Of a stretch of 64,000 nt of DNA, positions 47,389 to 56,502 are shown piece by piece; positions within the stretch are counted from its first letter, which is position 1; the number at the start of each line of letters is the position of its first letter. Below the pieces are notes generated by a model, which was given only the letters and a program-made list of their open reading frames with translations, did no database searches and was not told the DNA's origin. Both the position numbers and the translations under genes were made by a program. The stretch covers positions 5,248,891-5,312,890 of the forward strand of contig NZ_CP027557.1 of assembly GCF_014854695.1 (NCBI RefSeq), read 5' to 3'. The stretch is from Rhodococcus rhodochrous (GTDB lineage Bacteria; Actinomycetota; Actinomycetes; Mycobacteriales; Mycobacteriaceae).

Positions 47389-48633
47389 ATGAACTCCACC
47401 GCTTCCACCGACGAGCTGCCCTCGTCCACTGCGCCCCTCGCGGGAGTGCGCGTTGTCGAGGTGTCCAGCTTCGTGGCCGCGCCCCTGTGCGGCATGACCC
47501 TGGCCGCTCTCGGCGCCGACGTGATCCGTGTCGACCCGATCGGCGGCGCCGCCGACTACCGTCGCTGGCCGGTCACCGACGACAACGAGTCGATCTACTG
47601 GGCCGGCCTGAACAAGGGCAAGCGGTCGTTCGCAGCGGATTTCCGTAACCCGGACGCGCAGAACCTGATCCGCGACCTGATCATCGATGCGGGGGTGCTG
47701 GTCACCAACGCTGCCGGTCGCTCGTGGCTCGACTACGACGAGCTCGCCGCGATCCGCCCCGACCTGATCCACGTGCAGGTCCTCGGCCGCGCCGACGGCA
47801 CCGGCGCTGTCGACTACACCGTCAACGCCGCCGCCGGTTTCCCGCAGGTCACCGGCGCCGAGAACGTCTCGACCCCGGTCAACCACGTGCTGCCCGCCTG
47901 GGACGTCTCGTGCGGCCTGTACGCCGCGTTGTCGGTCGCCTCGGCCGTCTACCGCCGCGAGATCACCGGTGCAGGAACGAAAGTCGTACTCCCCCTCGAG
48001 GACGTTGCGTTCGCGACCGTCGGCAACCTCGGCTACATCGCCGAGGCCCAGCTCGGCCGCCCCGTCCGGGAGAAGGTCGGCAACTCCGTCTACGGCACAT
48101 ACGGCGCCGACTTCGCCACCAGTGACGGCGCACGCTTCATGCTCGTCGCGCTCACGCCGCGGCACTTCCGCGACCTCACCGAGCTCACCGGTACCGCCGA
48201 GGCCGTGGCCGCACTCGAATCCGCCCTGGGCGTCGACTTCCGCGACGAGGGCACCCGGTTCGAACACCGCCACGTGCTGAACAGCCTGTTCGGCGCCTGG
48301 TTCTCGCGCCACACCGCCGACGAGGTCGAGACGGCGCTCGGTGGTACCTCGGTCCTGCACGAGCGCTACCGCACCTTCGCCGAACTCGCCGCCGACCCGC
48401 GCGTGACCGACAACCCGATGTTCCACAAGCTCGACCAGCCGCGCATCGGCAGCTACCACGCCCCGAGCACCCCGATGTCCTTCGACGGCTGCTACCCCGA
48501 GGTCCGCCCCGCGCCGGCCAACGGCGACGACACCGCCGAGGTGCTCACCGAACATCTCGGGCTGACCGACGACGAGGTCGACGCCCTCGCAGCTTCCGGC
48601 ACCATCCGCATCTCCCAGAAAGAGCCCGCATGA
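47389..48633 (+). CDS. CaiB/BaiF (family III) CoA-transferase
   Basis: Class III CoA-transferase, 414 residues from ATG 47389; the frame extends 24 codons upstream without family similarity. VRVVEVSSFVAAPLCGMTLA, then LGADVIRVDPIGGAADYRRW and GLNKGKRSFAADFRNPDAQ, is the family N-terminal signature. It transfers CoA between acids, which activates a substrate without ATP. It overlaps the first of two acyl-CoA dehydrogenases by four bases (ATGA), so CoA transfer and dehydrogenation are likely successive steps. Confidence 0.92.
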   Translation: MNSTASTDELPSSTAPLAGVRVVEVSSFVAAPLCGMTLAALGADVIRVDPIGGAADYRRWPVTDDNESIYWAGLNKGKRSFAADFRNPDAQNLIRDLIIDAGVLVTNAAGRSWLDYDELAAIRPDLIHVQVLGRADGTGAVDYTVNAAAGFPQVTGAENVSTPVNHVLPAWDVSCGLYAALSVASAVYRREITGAGTKVVLPLEDVAFATVGNLGYIAEAQLGRPVREKVGNSVYGTYGADFATSDGARFMLVALTPRHFRDLTELTGTAEAVAALESALGVDFRDEGTRFEHRHVLNSLFGAWFSRHTADEVETALGGTSVLHERYRTFAELAADPRVTDNPMFHKLDQPRIGSYHAPSTPMSFDGCYPEVRPAPANGDDTAEVLTEHLGLTDDEVDALAASGTIRISQKEPA

Positions 48634-49823
48634 CCCGCCTCGCCCAGACCCTCGGTCTGACGGAATTCCAGTCCGAGATCCTCGACACGGTCCGCACCTT
48701 CGTCGACCGCGAGATCATCCCGAACGCTCAGGAACTCGAGCACTCGGACACCTACCCGCAGGCCATCGTCGACCAGATGCGCGAGATGGGGCTGTTCGGA
48801 CTGATGATCCCCGAGGAGTACGGCGGACTCGGCGAGTCGCTGCTGACCTACGCGCTGTGCGTCGAGGAACTCGCCCGCGGCTGGATGAGCGTCTCCGGCG
48901 TCATCAACACGCACTTCATCGTCGCGTACATGATCCGCCAGCACGGCACCGAGGAGCAGAAACAGTACTACCTGCCGCGCATGGCCACCGGTGAGGTCCG
49001 CGGCGCGTTCTCGATGTCCGAGCCCGAACTCGGCTCCGACGTCGCCGCCATCCGCACCAAGGCCAAGCGCGACGCCGACGGCAACTACGTCATCAACGGC
49101 CAGAAGATGTGGCTGACCAACGGCGGCAGCTCCACCCTCGTCGCCGCCCTGGTCAAGACGGAGGAAGGCTCCGACAAGCCCCACAAGAACCTGACCACCT
49201 TCCTGGTGGAGAAGCCCGCCGGCTTCGGTGAGGTCGTCCCGGGTGTCACCATCCCCGGCAAGATCGACAAGATGGGGTACAAGGGCATCGACACCACCGA
49301 ACTCGTCTTCGACAACTACAAGGCCTCGGCCGATTCGATCCTCGGCGGCGAGCCCGGCAAGGGCTTCTTCCAGATGATGGACGGCGTCGAGGTCGGCCGC
49401 GTCAACGTCTCGGCCCGCGCGTGCGGTGTCGCGATCCGCGCGTTCGAGCTCGCCGCCCGGTACGCCCAGCAGCGCACCACCTTCGGCAAGCCCATCGCCC
49501 AGCACCAGGCGATCTCGTTCTCCCTCGCGGAAATGGCCACCAAGGTCGAGGCCGCCCACCTGATGATGGCCAACGCCGCGCGCCTGAAGGACTCCGGCGA
49601 GCGCAACGACGTCGCCGCCGGTATGGCCAAGTACCTCACCAGCGAGTACTGCTCCGAGGTCACCCAGGCCAGCTTCCGCATCCACGGCGGCTACGGCTAC
49701 TCGAAGGAGTACGAGATCGAGCGCCTCATGCGCGAGGCTCCTTTCCTGCTCATCGGTGAGGGCACCAGCGAGATCCAGAAGACGATCATCAGCAAGGGTG
49801 TGCTGCGTAGTTACGCGCTGTAA
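48630..49823 (+). CDS. Acyl-CoA dehydrogenase 2
   Basis: Acyl-CoA dehydrogenase of 397 residues. FSMSEPELGSDVAAIRTKA is a variant flavin motif, and IGEGTSEIQKTIISKGVL closes the protein with the common catalytic Glu region. PNAQELEHSDTYPQAIVDQM near the N-terminus is normal. ATGA overlap with the CoA-transferase; 42 bases precede the next dehydrogenase. Probably a short- or branched-chain acyl-CoA enzyme. Confidence 0.93.
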   Translation: MTRLAQTLGLTEFQSEILDTVRTFVDREIIPNAQELEHSDTYPQAIVDQMREMGLFGLMIPEEYGGLGESLLTYALCVEELARGWMSVSGVINTHFIVAYMIRQHGTEEQKQYYLPRMATGEVRGAFSMSEPELGSDVAAIRTKAKRDADGNYVINGQKMWLTNGGSSTLVAALVKTEEGSDKPHKNLTTFLVEKPAGFGEVVPGVTIPGKIDKMGYKGIDTTELVFDNYKASADSILGGEPGKGFFQMMDGVEVGRVNVSARACGVAIRAFELAARYAQQRTTFGKPIAQHQAISFSLAEMATKVEAAHLMMANAARLKDSGERNDVAAGMAKYLTSEYCSEVTQASFRIHGGYGYSKEYEIERLMREAPFLLIGEGTSEIQKTIISKGVLRSYAL

Positions 49824-49865
49824 GGTCCACCCCCGCAATCACATTCATCCCTGGAAGGACAACGC

Positions 49866-51023
49866 GTGAAGCGCACGCTGTACAACGAGGATCACGAGGC
49901 GTTCCGGCAGACCGTCCGCGACTTCATCGCGAAGGAGGTCGTACCCGTCTACCCGGAGTGGGAAGAGTCCGGCCATCCTCCGCGCGAGTTCTACAACCGC
50001 ATGGGAGAACTCGGGCTCCTCGGTATCCAGGTTCCCGAAGAGTACGGCGGAGGCGGCGAGACGTCGCTGAAGTTCAACGTGATCCTCGCCGAAGAGGCGT
50101 CGGCGGCCGGTGTGTCGTTCGGTTCGTCGTCGGTGCACTCGAACCTGATCCTGCCGTACATCATGCAGAACGCCACCGAGGAGCAGAAGCAGCGCTGGCT
50201 CCCCGGGTTCGCCTCGGGTGAGCTGATGTTCGCCATCGCGATGACCGAGCCGGGCACCGGTTCCGACCTCGCCAACATCGCGACCACCGCGAAGCTCTCG
50301 GAGGACGGCAGCCACTACGTCCTCAACGGCGCGAAGACGTTCATCACCGGCGGTGCGCTCGCCGACCGCATCCTCGTCGTGGCCCGCACCTCGCCGTACA
50401 ACCCCGAGGACCGTCGCGGTGGCCTGTCGATTCTTGTGGTGGACACCAGGAGCGAGGGCTTCGCGGTCGGGCGCAAGCTCCACAAGATCGGTCTCAAGGC
50501 CTCGGACACCGCCGAGCTGGCGTTCGACGACGTGAAGGTGCCGGTCGCCGATCTGCTCGGCAAGGAGGGCGAGGCGTTCTCGTACCTGACGCAGAACCTC
50601 GCGCAGGAGCGTCTCACCATCGCGTTCGGCGCTGCCGCCACCGCGGCCGCGGCGATCCAGCACGCCATCGCATACACCAAGGACCGCAAGGTCTTCGGCA
50701 AGCCGGTCGCCGCGTTCCAGAACACCAAGTTCGTGCTCGCCGAATGCTCCGCGGAGCTGCAGGCGCTGCAGATCATGGTCGACAACGCCATCGAGCTCAA
50801 CGATCGCGGTGAGCTCACCGTGCCCGACGCCGCCCGCGCGAAGCTGTTCGCGACGGAAACCGCCGGCCGCATCATCGACAAGTGCCTGCAGCTGCACGGT
50901 GGCTACGGCTACATCACCGAGTACCCCATCGCCCGCCTCTACGCCGACACCCGCGTGACCCGCATCTACGGCGGCACCAGCGAGGTCATGAAGACGATCA
51001 TCGCCAAGGATCTGGGGCTGTAG
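49866..51023 (+). CDS. Acyl-CoA dehydrogenase 3 (long-chain/isovaleryl-type)
   Basis: Acyl-CoA dehydrogenase of 385 residues. FAIAMTEPGTGSDLANIATT is present. The C-terminus reads RIYGGTSEVMKTIIAKDLGL, with Gly where most family members have the catalytic Glu of YEGT. This is the pattern of long-chain and isovaleryl-CoA dehydrogenases, whose catalytic Glu sits on an earlier helix. Start GTG follows TGGAAGGACAACGC. It ends the operon at a 20-base-pair terminator. Confidence 0.93.
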   Translation: MKRTLYNEDHEAFRQTVRDFIAKEVVPVYPEWEESGHPPREFYNRMGELGLLGIQVPEEYGGGGETSLKFNVILAEEASAAGVSFGSSSVHSNLILPYIMQNATEEQKQRWLPGFASGELMFAIAMTEPGTGSDLANIATTAKLSEDGSHYVLNGAKTFITGGALADRILVVARTSPYNPEDRRGGLSILVVDTRSEGFAVGRKLHKIGLKASDTAELAFDDVKVPVADLLGKEGEAFSYLTQNLAQERLTIAFGAAATAAAAIQHAIAYTKDRKVFGKPVAAFQNTKFVLAECSAELQALQIMVDNAIELNDRGELTVPDAARAKLFATETAGRIIDKCLQLHGGYGYITEYPIARLYADTRVTRIYGGTSEVMKTIIAKDLGL

Positions 51024-51036
51024 ATCTTCTGTCGTT

Positions 51037-51081
51037 CTTCGGTGGAGTGAACCCCGCTACCCGGGGTTCACTCCACCGAAG
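51037..51081 (+). terminator. Terminator after acyl-CoA dehydrogenase operon
   Basis: Perfect 20-base-pair stem: the left arm begins CTTCGGTGGAGTG, the right arm ends CACTCCACCGAAG, with a 5-base loop. It starts 14 bases past the stop and is followed by GCGTTTCC. Confidence 0.88.
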
Positions 51082-51106
51082 GCGTTTCCGACTATCGTTT
51101 CCCGCC

Positions 51107-51727
51107 ATGCGGTTAGTCGTGAAGACCAAGAGGGTGATCGAAGCCCACCTGAGCAATTCGTCCGTCCGGGCCCTGTCGGGGTCGATGGTGGCGTACGAAG
51201 GGCAGGTCAGCTTCAAGTCCGCCGGATTCGGTGGTGGCGAGGGTGTTCTCTCCGGGCTGCGGCAGCGCGCGACGGGTGAGGGGCTCTCGCTCATGGAGTG
51301 CAGCGGCACGGGCGTCGTCTACTTCGCGCATCAGGCGCAGGACGTGACGGTGCTGGAGCTGAACAACGAGACCCTGCAGGTCGAGTCCGAGCAGCTGCTG
51401 GCACTGAGCGGGAACCTGAACACGAACGTGACGTTCGCGGGTCTGCGCGGCGGTATGAGCGGCCAGGGTTTGTTCACCACGACGGTGACGGGGACCGGGC
51501 AGGTCGCGCTGCTCTCGGCCGGGGGCCCGCTCATCCATCTCGAGGTGTCGCCGCAGTATCCCCTCGTCGTCGATCCCGACGCCTTCGTGTGCGCGAAGGG
51601 TCAGCTCACGCAGTCGTTCGTCACCGACGTGTCGTGGCGCTCGGCCATCGGTCAAGGTAGCGGCGAGGCGTTCTCCCTGAAGTGGGACGGCGTGGGCGTG
51701 GTCTCCATCCAGCCGGCGGAACGGTAG
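51107..51727 (+). CDS. AIM24-family protein 1
   Basis: Beta-rich AIM24-family protein, 206 residues. GSMVAYEGQVSFKSAGFGGG, LMECSGTGVVYFAHQAQDVTVLEL-type strands and LSSGxL-like LLALSGNLNTNVTF define the family, named after a yeast mitochondrial protein. A TATCGT -10-like hexamer at 51093-51098 lies 8 bases before the ATG and no ribosome-binding site is present, so the transcript may be nearly leaderless. First of three consecutive AIM24 genes; function unknown. Confidence 0.86.
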   Translation: MRLVVKTKRVIEAHLSNSSVRALSGSMVAYEGQVSFKSAGFGGGEGVLSGLRQRATGEGLSLMECSGTGVVYFAHQAQDVTVLELNNETLQVESEQLLALSGNLNTNVTFAGLRGGMSGQGLFTTTVTGTGQVALLSAGGPLIHLEVSPQYPLVVDPDAFVCAKGQLTQSFVTDVSWRSAIGQGSGEAFSLKWDGVGVVSIQPAER

Positions 51728-51733
51728 GAACAG

Positions 51734-52438
51734 ATGAGCTTCACGAAGATCAACGGCAAGGTCGTGCGCGTCGACCTGCGGCAGTCCGGTTCCGTCGTGG
51801 CCCGCCGCGGCGCGATGCTGTTCTACACCGGCAACGTCCGGTTCTCCCCCCACGGCGTTCCCGGCGGCACGGGAGGCGCTCCCGGTCTCGGCGGTCTCGC
51901 CGGTATGGCGGGACGCATGCTGCAGGGTGAACACGAGGCCACGATGCTCGCGCAGGGCGACGGTGTCGTGCACTACGGCTTCCGCGGTCTCGAGACGCAC
52001 ATCGTCGACATGTCCGCGGGCGGTGAACTACGCGTGGAGGCGTCGCGCCTGCTCGCCCACACCACCGGTCTGCAGTCCACTGTCGTCTCGGTGGCCGCGG
52101 CCTCCGGTGGGGGCGGTGGCGGCGGGGGTCTGTTCGGGGCGCTACGCGGCGCCGCCACCGGCGCGATGACCGGCACCGGCATGTTCACCACGCAACTGAC
52201 CGGCCAGGGTGCGGCGGTGCTGCTCGCCCATGGGGGCGTGTTCGAGCTTCAGGTGGGCGGCCCGACGCCGGTGGTCGTCGACCCGCAGGCGTTCGTAGCG
52301 TCCTACGGCCCGGTCCGCACCGAACTGAAATCGTCGATGAGCTGGCGGAACGTCGGTCGCACCGGCGGGGAGGCCATGCAACTCGAATGCAGCGGACAGG
52401 GCATCGTCTACGTGCAGGCATCGGAGGAGAAGCTGTGA
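51734..52438 (+). CDS. AIM24-family protein 2
   Basis: Second AIM24-family protein, 234 residues, six bases after the first. RGAMLFYTGNVRFSPHGVPG has the same strand pattern as gene 1, followed by two glycine-rich inserts (about residues 35-60 and 118-128, SGGGGGGGGL) that the other copies lack. FTTQLTGQGAAVLLAHGGVF parallels FTTTVTGTGQVALLSAGGPL of gene 1. It overlaps the third copy (GTGA). The three paralogues may form a hetero-oligomeric beta-shell; inference. Confidence 0.86.
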   Translation: MSFTKINGKVVRVDLRQSGSVVARRGAMLFYTGNVRFSPHGVPGGTGGAPGLGGLAGMAGRMLQGEHEATMLAQGDGVVHYGFRGLETHIVDMSAGGELRVEASRLLAHTTGLQSTVVSVAAASGGGGGGGGLFGALRGAATGAMTGTGMFTTQLTGQGAAVLLAHGGVFELQVGGPTPVVVDPQAFVASYGPVRTELKSSMSWRNVGRTGGEAMQLECSGQGIVYVQASEEKL

Positions 52439-53184
52439 GTACCGTTCTGAACCCGTCGAGCTTCGGCGGCAGCGACAACGTGCCGGGCAACCCCTATGCC
52501 TACTGCATCGACCTGCAGACGCCTTGGTTCCTGTCGAAGGGCGCGATGATCGCGTACTACGGCCAGGTGCAGTTCTCGGCGCTCACCCACGGACTGCAGG
52601 GACACCTGCTGCACATGGTGGCCCAGCAGTTCTCCGCTCCGCTCTATCTCGGCGACTACGTCGTGGCCGAGGGTTTCGGGAAGCTGATCATCGGCGACCG
52701 CGGATACGACATCAACTCGTACGACCTCGACGACGGCAACCTCACGATCCGGCAGGCCAATCTGCTGGCCTTCGAACCGGGCCTGTCGCTCAACCAGTCG
52801 ATCGTCCCGGGTTTCCTCACCCTCATCGGTACGGGCCGTTTCCTCGCGTCGTCGAACGGGCCGGTGATGTTCGCCGAGCCGCCCCTGAGGGTCGACCCGG
52901 AGGCACTCGTCGGCTGGGCCGACTGCCCGTCCCCCAGTCACCACTACGACGAATCGTGGATCACCGGGTTCGTCTCGGCCGGGGCGCGGCGTTTCGGCGT
53001 GCAGTCGGGGGAGGAACGGCAGTTCGATTTCACCGGGGCGGGCACCGTCCTGATCCAGTCGAGCGAAAAGGTCCTCGACGATTCGTCGCTGGTGCGCACG
53101 ATCGAGAACCAGATCCCGGGCCTCACCTCGCCCGGTCTGCACCGGATCAACCAGGTGGTATCGCAACACCTGCAACAGCAGTAG
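52435..53184 (+). CDS. AIM24-family protein 3
   Basis: Third AIM24-family protein, 249 residues, the most divergent. WFLSKGAMIAYYGQVQFSAL aligns with the first two, and GTGRFLASSNGPVMFAEP matches their glycine-turn strand. A C-terminal helical tail (SLVRTIENQIPGLTSPGLHR) is extra. Start is GTG overlapping the second gene's stop. The triplet is not functionally understood. Confidence 0.85.
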   Translation: MSTVLNPSSFGGSDNVPGNPYAYCIDLQTPWFLSKGAMIAYYGQVQFSALTHGLQGHLLHMVAQQFSAPLYLGDYVVAEGFGKLIIGDRGYDINSYDLDDGNLTIRQANLLAFEPGLSLNQSIVPGFLTLIGTGRFLASSNGPVMFAEPPLRVDPEALVGWADCPSPSHHYDESWITGFVSAGARRFGVQSGEERQFDFTGAGTVLIQSSEKVLDDSSLVRTIENQIPGLTSPGLHRINQVVSQHLQQQ

Positions 53185-53255
53185 CTGCGGTAACACCCCC
53201 TGGGACGGACCTGGGTATAACACGGATCCGGCCCTCTCTTTGTGTGACTACGATC

Positions 53256-53274
53256 ACAAGCTAGGCTAGCCTAA
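53256..53274 (+). promoter_or_regulatory. IdeR/DtxR-type iron box 1
   Basis: The core TAGGCTAGCCTA is a perfect palindrome, and 14 of 19 positions match the IdeR consensus (TTAGGTTAGG then CTAACCTAA). It lies 61 bases upstream of the bfd ATG. Confidence 0.78.
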
Positions 53275-53281
53275 GCCGATG

Positions 53282-53300
53282 TAAGGTTTGGACAACCTAA
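53282..53300 (+). promoter_or_regulatory. IdeR/DtxR-type iron box 2
   Basis: TAAGGTTTGGACAACCTAA matches 15 of 19 positions of the IdeR consensus and is itself a near-palindrome (AAGGTT...AACCT). Seven bases separate it from box 1; 35 bases separate it from the bfd ATG. Two boxes ahead of a ferritin gene resemble the arrangement at mycobacterial bfrA, where IdeR activates. Confidence 0.8.
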
Positions 53301-53335
53301 GTGAGTGTTCCCTCAGTCGCAGAAAGGTGGCTCTG

Positions 53336-53533
53336 ATGATCGTCTGCAGTTGCCACGCTCTTACCCACCACCACATCGAGGCAGAGGTGGCTGCGGGAGC
53401 ACGCTGTACCCGCGAGGTGAGCGCCAAGTGCCGCGCCGGTACCGACTGCGGGAATTGTGTACGCAATATCTCGGCGATCATCCGGCAGGCCCGGCAGCGG
53501 AATGAGACCATCGAACTCGAGACCGCCGTGTAG
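53336..53533 (+). CDS. bfd: Bacterioferritin-associated ferredoxin
   Basis: A 65-residue 2Fe-2S protein that reduces bacterioferritin to release iron. Cluster ligands Cys4, Cys6, Cys38 and Cys41 are in the family positions (MIVCSCHALT and CGNC). Two additional cysteines (24 and 32) are present. The ATG follows GAAAGGTGGCTCTG. It lies 48 bases before bfr and behind two iron boxes, so iron would control both storage and release. Confidence 0.93.
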   Translation: MIVCSCHALTHHHIEAEVAAGARCTREVSAKCRAGTDCGNCVRNISAIIRQARQRNETIELETAV

Positions 53534-53581
53534 CCAGCCCCTACCCGGCGGTAAACCTGATGGTTCACCCCGGGAGGTGCC

Positions 53582-54058
53582 ATGAAGGGCGACAAGAAGG
53601 TCATCGAGTTGCTCAACGAACAACTCACCGCCGAGCTCACGGCGATCAACCAGTATTTCCTGCATTCGAAGATGCAGGAGAACCGCGGATGGTCGAAGCT
53701 CGCGAAGCACACGCGCGACGAGTCGTTCGACGAGATGCGTCACGCCGAGAGGCTTACCGATCGGATCCTCTACCTCGACGGACTCCCCAACTACCAGCGC
53801 CTCGGCGCACTACGTCTGGGGCAGTCCGCCAAGGAGATGCTCGAATCCGACCTGCAGGTCGAGATCGAGGCCCGCGATCGCCTCCGCAAGGGGTCGGAGT
53901 ACATGCGCTCGGTCAGCGACATCACCTCGGCCAACATCTTCGAGGACATCCTCGCCGACGAGGAAGAACACATCGACTATCTCGAAACCCAGCTCGACCT
54001 GATCGAGCAGCTCGGCGAACCGCTGTATCTCGCCCAGCACATCTCACCGCCGGAATAA
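53582..54058 (+). CDS. bfr: Bacterioferritin
   Basis: Iron-storage heme-ferritin of 158 residues, the standard length. Ferroxidase ligands E18, E51, H54, E94, E127 and H130 and the heme-binding Met52 are all in place. GGGAGGTGCC precedes the ATG. Together with bfd upstream it forms a two-gene iron-storage operon, ended by a 15-base-pair terminator. Confidence 0.97.
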   Translation: MKGDKKVIELLNEQLTAELTAINQYFLHSKMQENRGWSKLAKHTRDESFDEMRHAERLTDRILYLDGLPNYQRLGALRLGQSAKEMLESDLQVEIEARDRLRKGSEYMRSVSDITSANIFEDILADEEEHIDYLETQLDLIEQLGEPLYLAQHISPPE

Positions 54059-54069
54059 CCCGGCACCGC

Positions 54070-54104
54070 AGAACGGGCCGCGGCATTGCGCCGCGGCCCG
54101 TTCT
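54070..54104 (+). terminator. Terminator after bfr
   Basis: Perfect 15-base-pair stem AGAACGGGCCGCGGC with GCCGCGGCCCGTTCT, loop of five bases, 12 bases past the stop. Confidence 0.85.
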
Positions 54105-54149
54105 CTATGCTGTGGGACACACCCGCTTGTCGACGGTGAGAGGAAGACC

Positions 54150-54440
54150 ATGAGCGATTCGTCCGTGACCGTGGTGCACAACGCCGAGAAGCAGAGATAC
54201 GAAGTCCGCGACGACGACGCCGTCGTCGGGTACACGCAGTACCACCCCGACGACGACGGCCGCCTCGTCTTCGACCACACCGAGATCGACAAGGGCTACT
54301 CCGGTCAGGGACTCGGAGGCAAGCTCGTCGGTCACGCCCTCGACGACGTCCGCGAACGCGGCAAGCGCATCGTCGCGATCTGCTCGTACGTCGACAAGTT
54401 CATCGAGAAGCACCCGGACTACCGGGATCTGACCGACTAG
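54150..54440 (+). CDS. Small GNAT-fold N-acetyltransferase (YjdJ-type)
   Basis: A 96-residue GNAT protein of the GNAT_acetyltransf_2 group. VVGYTQYHPDDDGRLVFDHT, then EIDKGYSGQGLGGKLVGHAL, is the acetyl-CoA binding block, and ICSYVDKFIEKHPDY the typical ending. ATG follows GAGAGGAAGACC. Its target is unknown. Probably monocistronic between two terminators. Confidence 0.92.
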   Translation: MSDSSVTVVHNAEKQRYEVRDDDAVVGYTQYHPDDDGRLVFDHTEIDKGYSGQGLGGKLVGHALDDVRERGKRIVAICSYVDKFIEKHPDYRDLTD

Positions 54441-54449
54441 ACATGCACA

Positions 54450-54485
54450 CGGGCGCGGCACGACCGGTGGGTCGTGCCGCGCCCG
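54450..54485. terminator. Terminator between GNAT gene and aldolase gene
   Basis: Perfect 16-base-pair stem CGGGCGCGGCACGACC with GGTCGTGCCGCGCCCG, 4-base loop, between two convergent genes; it can serve both. Confidence 0.82.
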
Positions 54486-54517
54486 ACGCGGCTGTTCCGG
54501 CTCGATGCGGCCGGGGA

Positions 54518-55573
54518 TCAGTTCCCTGTGCGGTTGCGCAGGTCGAGTGCGACGTCGGTGATCATGTCCTCCTGTCCACCGACGAGGCCGCGACGACCGA
54601 TCTCGACCAGGATGTCGCGGGTGTCGAGGCCGTAGATGCTCGCTGCGGTCTCGGCGTGACGCAGGAAGCTCGAGTACACGCCGGCGTAGCCGAGGGTGAG
54701 GGTTTCACGGTCGACCTGCACCGGACGGTCCTGCAGCGGGCGCACCAGATCGTCGGCGGCGTCCTGCAGACCGAACAGGTCGCACGAGTGCTTCCAGCCC
54801 TTGAGGTCGGCGACCGCGACGAACGGTTCGATCGGGCAGTTGCCCGCACCGGCACCCTGGCCGGCGAGCGACGCGTCGACGCGGATCACGCCCTCCTCGA
54901 CCGCCACGACGGAGTTCGCCACCGACAGCGACAGGTTCTGGTGGGCGTGGATACCGATCTGAGTGCTCTCGTTCAGCACGTCCCGGTATGCACGGATGCG
55001 CTCGCGGACACCGTCCATCGTGAGGCGGCCACCCGAGTCGGTGACGTACACGCAGTCGGCGCCGTAGGACTCCATGAGCTTCGCCTGCTGGGCCAGGGCG
55101 TCTGCGGAAGTCATGTGCGACATCATCAGGAAGCCCGACACGTCCATGCCCAGTTCCTTCGCCGCCGCGATGTGCTGCGCGGAGACGTCGGCCTCGGTGC
55201 AGTGCGTCGCGATGCGCACCGACCGCACACCGATCTCGTAGGCGCGCTTCAGCTCGTGGACGGTTCCGATACCGGGCAGGAGCAGCGTCGTCAGGGTTGC
55301 CGAATTGATGGCTCCCGCTGCGGCTTCGAGCCACTCCCAGTCGGTGTTGCTGCCGGGACCGTAGGTCAGCGAGTGACCGGCGAGGCCGTCACCGTGCGAC
55401 ACCTCGATGGCGTCGACACCCGCACGGTCGAGTGCACCGGCGATCGCCGCGACGTTCTCGGGGGTGATGCGGTGACGGATGGCGTGCATGCCGTCGCGCA
55501 GGGTCACGTCCTGGATGTACAGCGCCGTTCCGTCGCTTGCGAATTCACGTGCCGTAGTGGTTGCCGCGGTCAT
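54518..55573 (-). CDS. dmpG: 4-hydroxy-2-oxovalerate aldolase
   Basis: DmpG/BphI/HsaF-type class II aldolase, 351 residues. [15 protein letters not shown] gives the metal Asp and catalytic residues, and [15 protein letters not shown] supplies metal-binding His. It splits 4-hydroxy-2-oxoacids to pyruvate and an aldehyde that is channelled to the acylating dehydrogenase encoded just upstream (ATGA overlap). ATG 55573 lies inside the end of that gene. Last gene of the minus-strand meta-cleavage trio. Confidence 0.95.
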   Translation of the reverse strand: MTAATTTAREFASDGTALYIQDVTLRDGMHAIRHRITPENVAAIAGALDRAGVDAIEVSHGDGLAGHSLTYGPGSNTDWEWLEAAAGAINSATLTTLLLPGIGTVHELKRAYEIGVRSVRIATHCTEADVSAQHIAAAKELGMDVSGFLMMSHMTSADALAQQAKLMESYGADCVYVTDSGGRLTMDGVRERIRAYRDVLNESTQIGIHAHQNLSLSVANSVVAVEEGVIRVDASLAGQGAGAGNCPIEPFVAVADLKGWKHSCDLFGLQDAADDLVRPLQDRPVQVDRETLTLGYAGVYSSFLRHAETAASIYGLDTRDILVEIGRRGLVGGQEDMITDVALDLRNRTGN

Positions 55574-56502
55574 GCCGTCACCTGATCCTTCTTGCGTGCC
55601 GCCACGGCGCGTGCGACCTGCAGCGCCGCGGAGGTCATGATGTCGAGATTGCCCGCGTACTCGGGCAGGTAGTGCGCTGCGCCCTTGACCTCGAGGAACA
55701 CCGCGACCTTCCACAGGGGGCCGGTGTGGTCGGTGAGCGTCTCCATGGGCTCGGTGACCTCGGTGAACTGCACCTCCTGCTTGAGGGCGTAACCGGGCAC
55801 GTATTCCTGGACCTTCGCGACCATCGCCTCGACGGACGCGACGATCTCGTCCTTGCGGTCCTCGCCGACGAGCGCGAGCACGGTGTCGCGCATGATCATC
55901 GGCGGCTCGGCCGGGTTGAGGATGATGATCGCCTTGCCGCGCGTGGCGCCACCGATCTTCTCGATGGCCTGCGAGGTGGTCTCGGTGAACTCGTCGATGT
56001 TGGCGCGGGTGCCGGGGCCGGCCGACTTCGAGGAGATCGAGGCGACGATCTCGGCCCAGTGCACCTTGGTGACCTGGGAGATGGCCGCGACGATCGGGAT
56101 GGTGGCCTGGCCACCGCAGGTGACCATGTTGACGTTCGGAGCGTCGAGGTGCTCGGTGAGGTTCACCGGCGGCACCGTGTACGGGCCGATCGCGGCCGGT
56201 GTCAGGTCGATGAGCATCTTCCCGTGCGGGCGCAGGACCTTCTCGTTGTACTCGTGGGCCTTCGCCGAGGTCGCGTCGAAGACGATCTCGATCTCGTCGA
56301 AGCGCGGGTGCTCGACGAGTCCTTCGACACCGTTCGAGATGGCGTCGATGCCGAGGCGCTTCGCCCGTGCGAGACCGTCGGATTCGGGATCGATACCGAC
56401 GAGGGCGACGGTCTCGAGTTCGGCGTCGGCCAGTCGCTTGATCTTGATGAGCAGGTCGGTGCCGATGTTGCCCGACCCGATGATGGCAACCTTGATGGTC
56501 AT
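55570..56502 (-). CDS. dmpF: Acetaldehyde dehydrogenase (acylating)
   Basis: NAD- and CoA-dependent aldehyde dehydrogenase of the DmpF/BphJ/HsaG type, 310 residues. [20 protein letters not shown] is the nucleotide loop and [16 protein letters not shown] holds the catalytic Cys. The chain forms a channelling complex with the aldolase. It overlaps both neighbours by four bases (ATGA), so the three enzymes are made in step. Aldehyde could be acetaldehyde or propanal. Confidence 0.95.
   Translation of the reverse strand: MTIKVAIIGSGNIGTDLLIKIKRLADAELETVALVGIDPESDGLARAKRLGIDAISNGVEGLVEHPRFDEIEIVFDATSAKAHEYNEKVLRPHGKMLIDLTPAAIGPYTVPPVNLTEHLDAPNVNMVTCGGQATIPIVAAISQVTKVHWAEIVASISSKSAGPGTRANIDEFTETTSQAIEKIGGATRGKAIIILNPAEPPMIMRDTVLALVGEDRKDEIVASVEAMVAKVQEYVPGYALKQEVQFTEVTEPMETLTDHTGPLWKVAVFLEVKGAAHYLPEYAGNLDIMTSAALQVARAVAARKKDQVTA

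Noticed and set aside
52100..52135. G-rich tract as a possible G-quadruplex regulator
   Set aside because: It encodes an in-frame Ser-Gly-rich insert of AIM24 protein 2; no separate evidence for a regulatory role.
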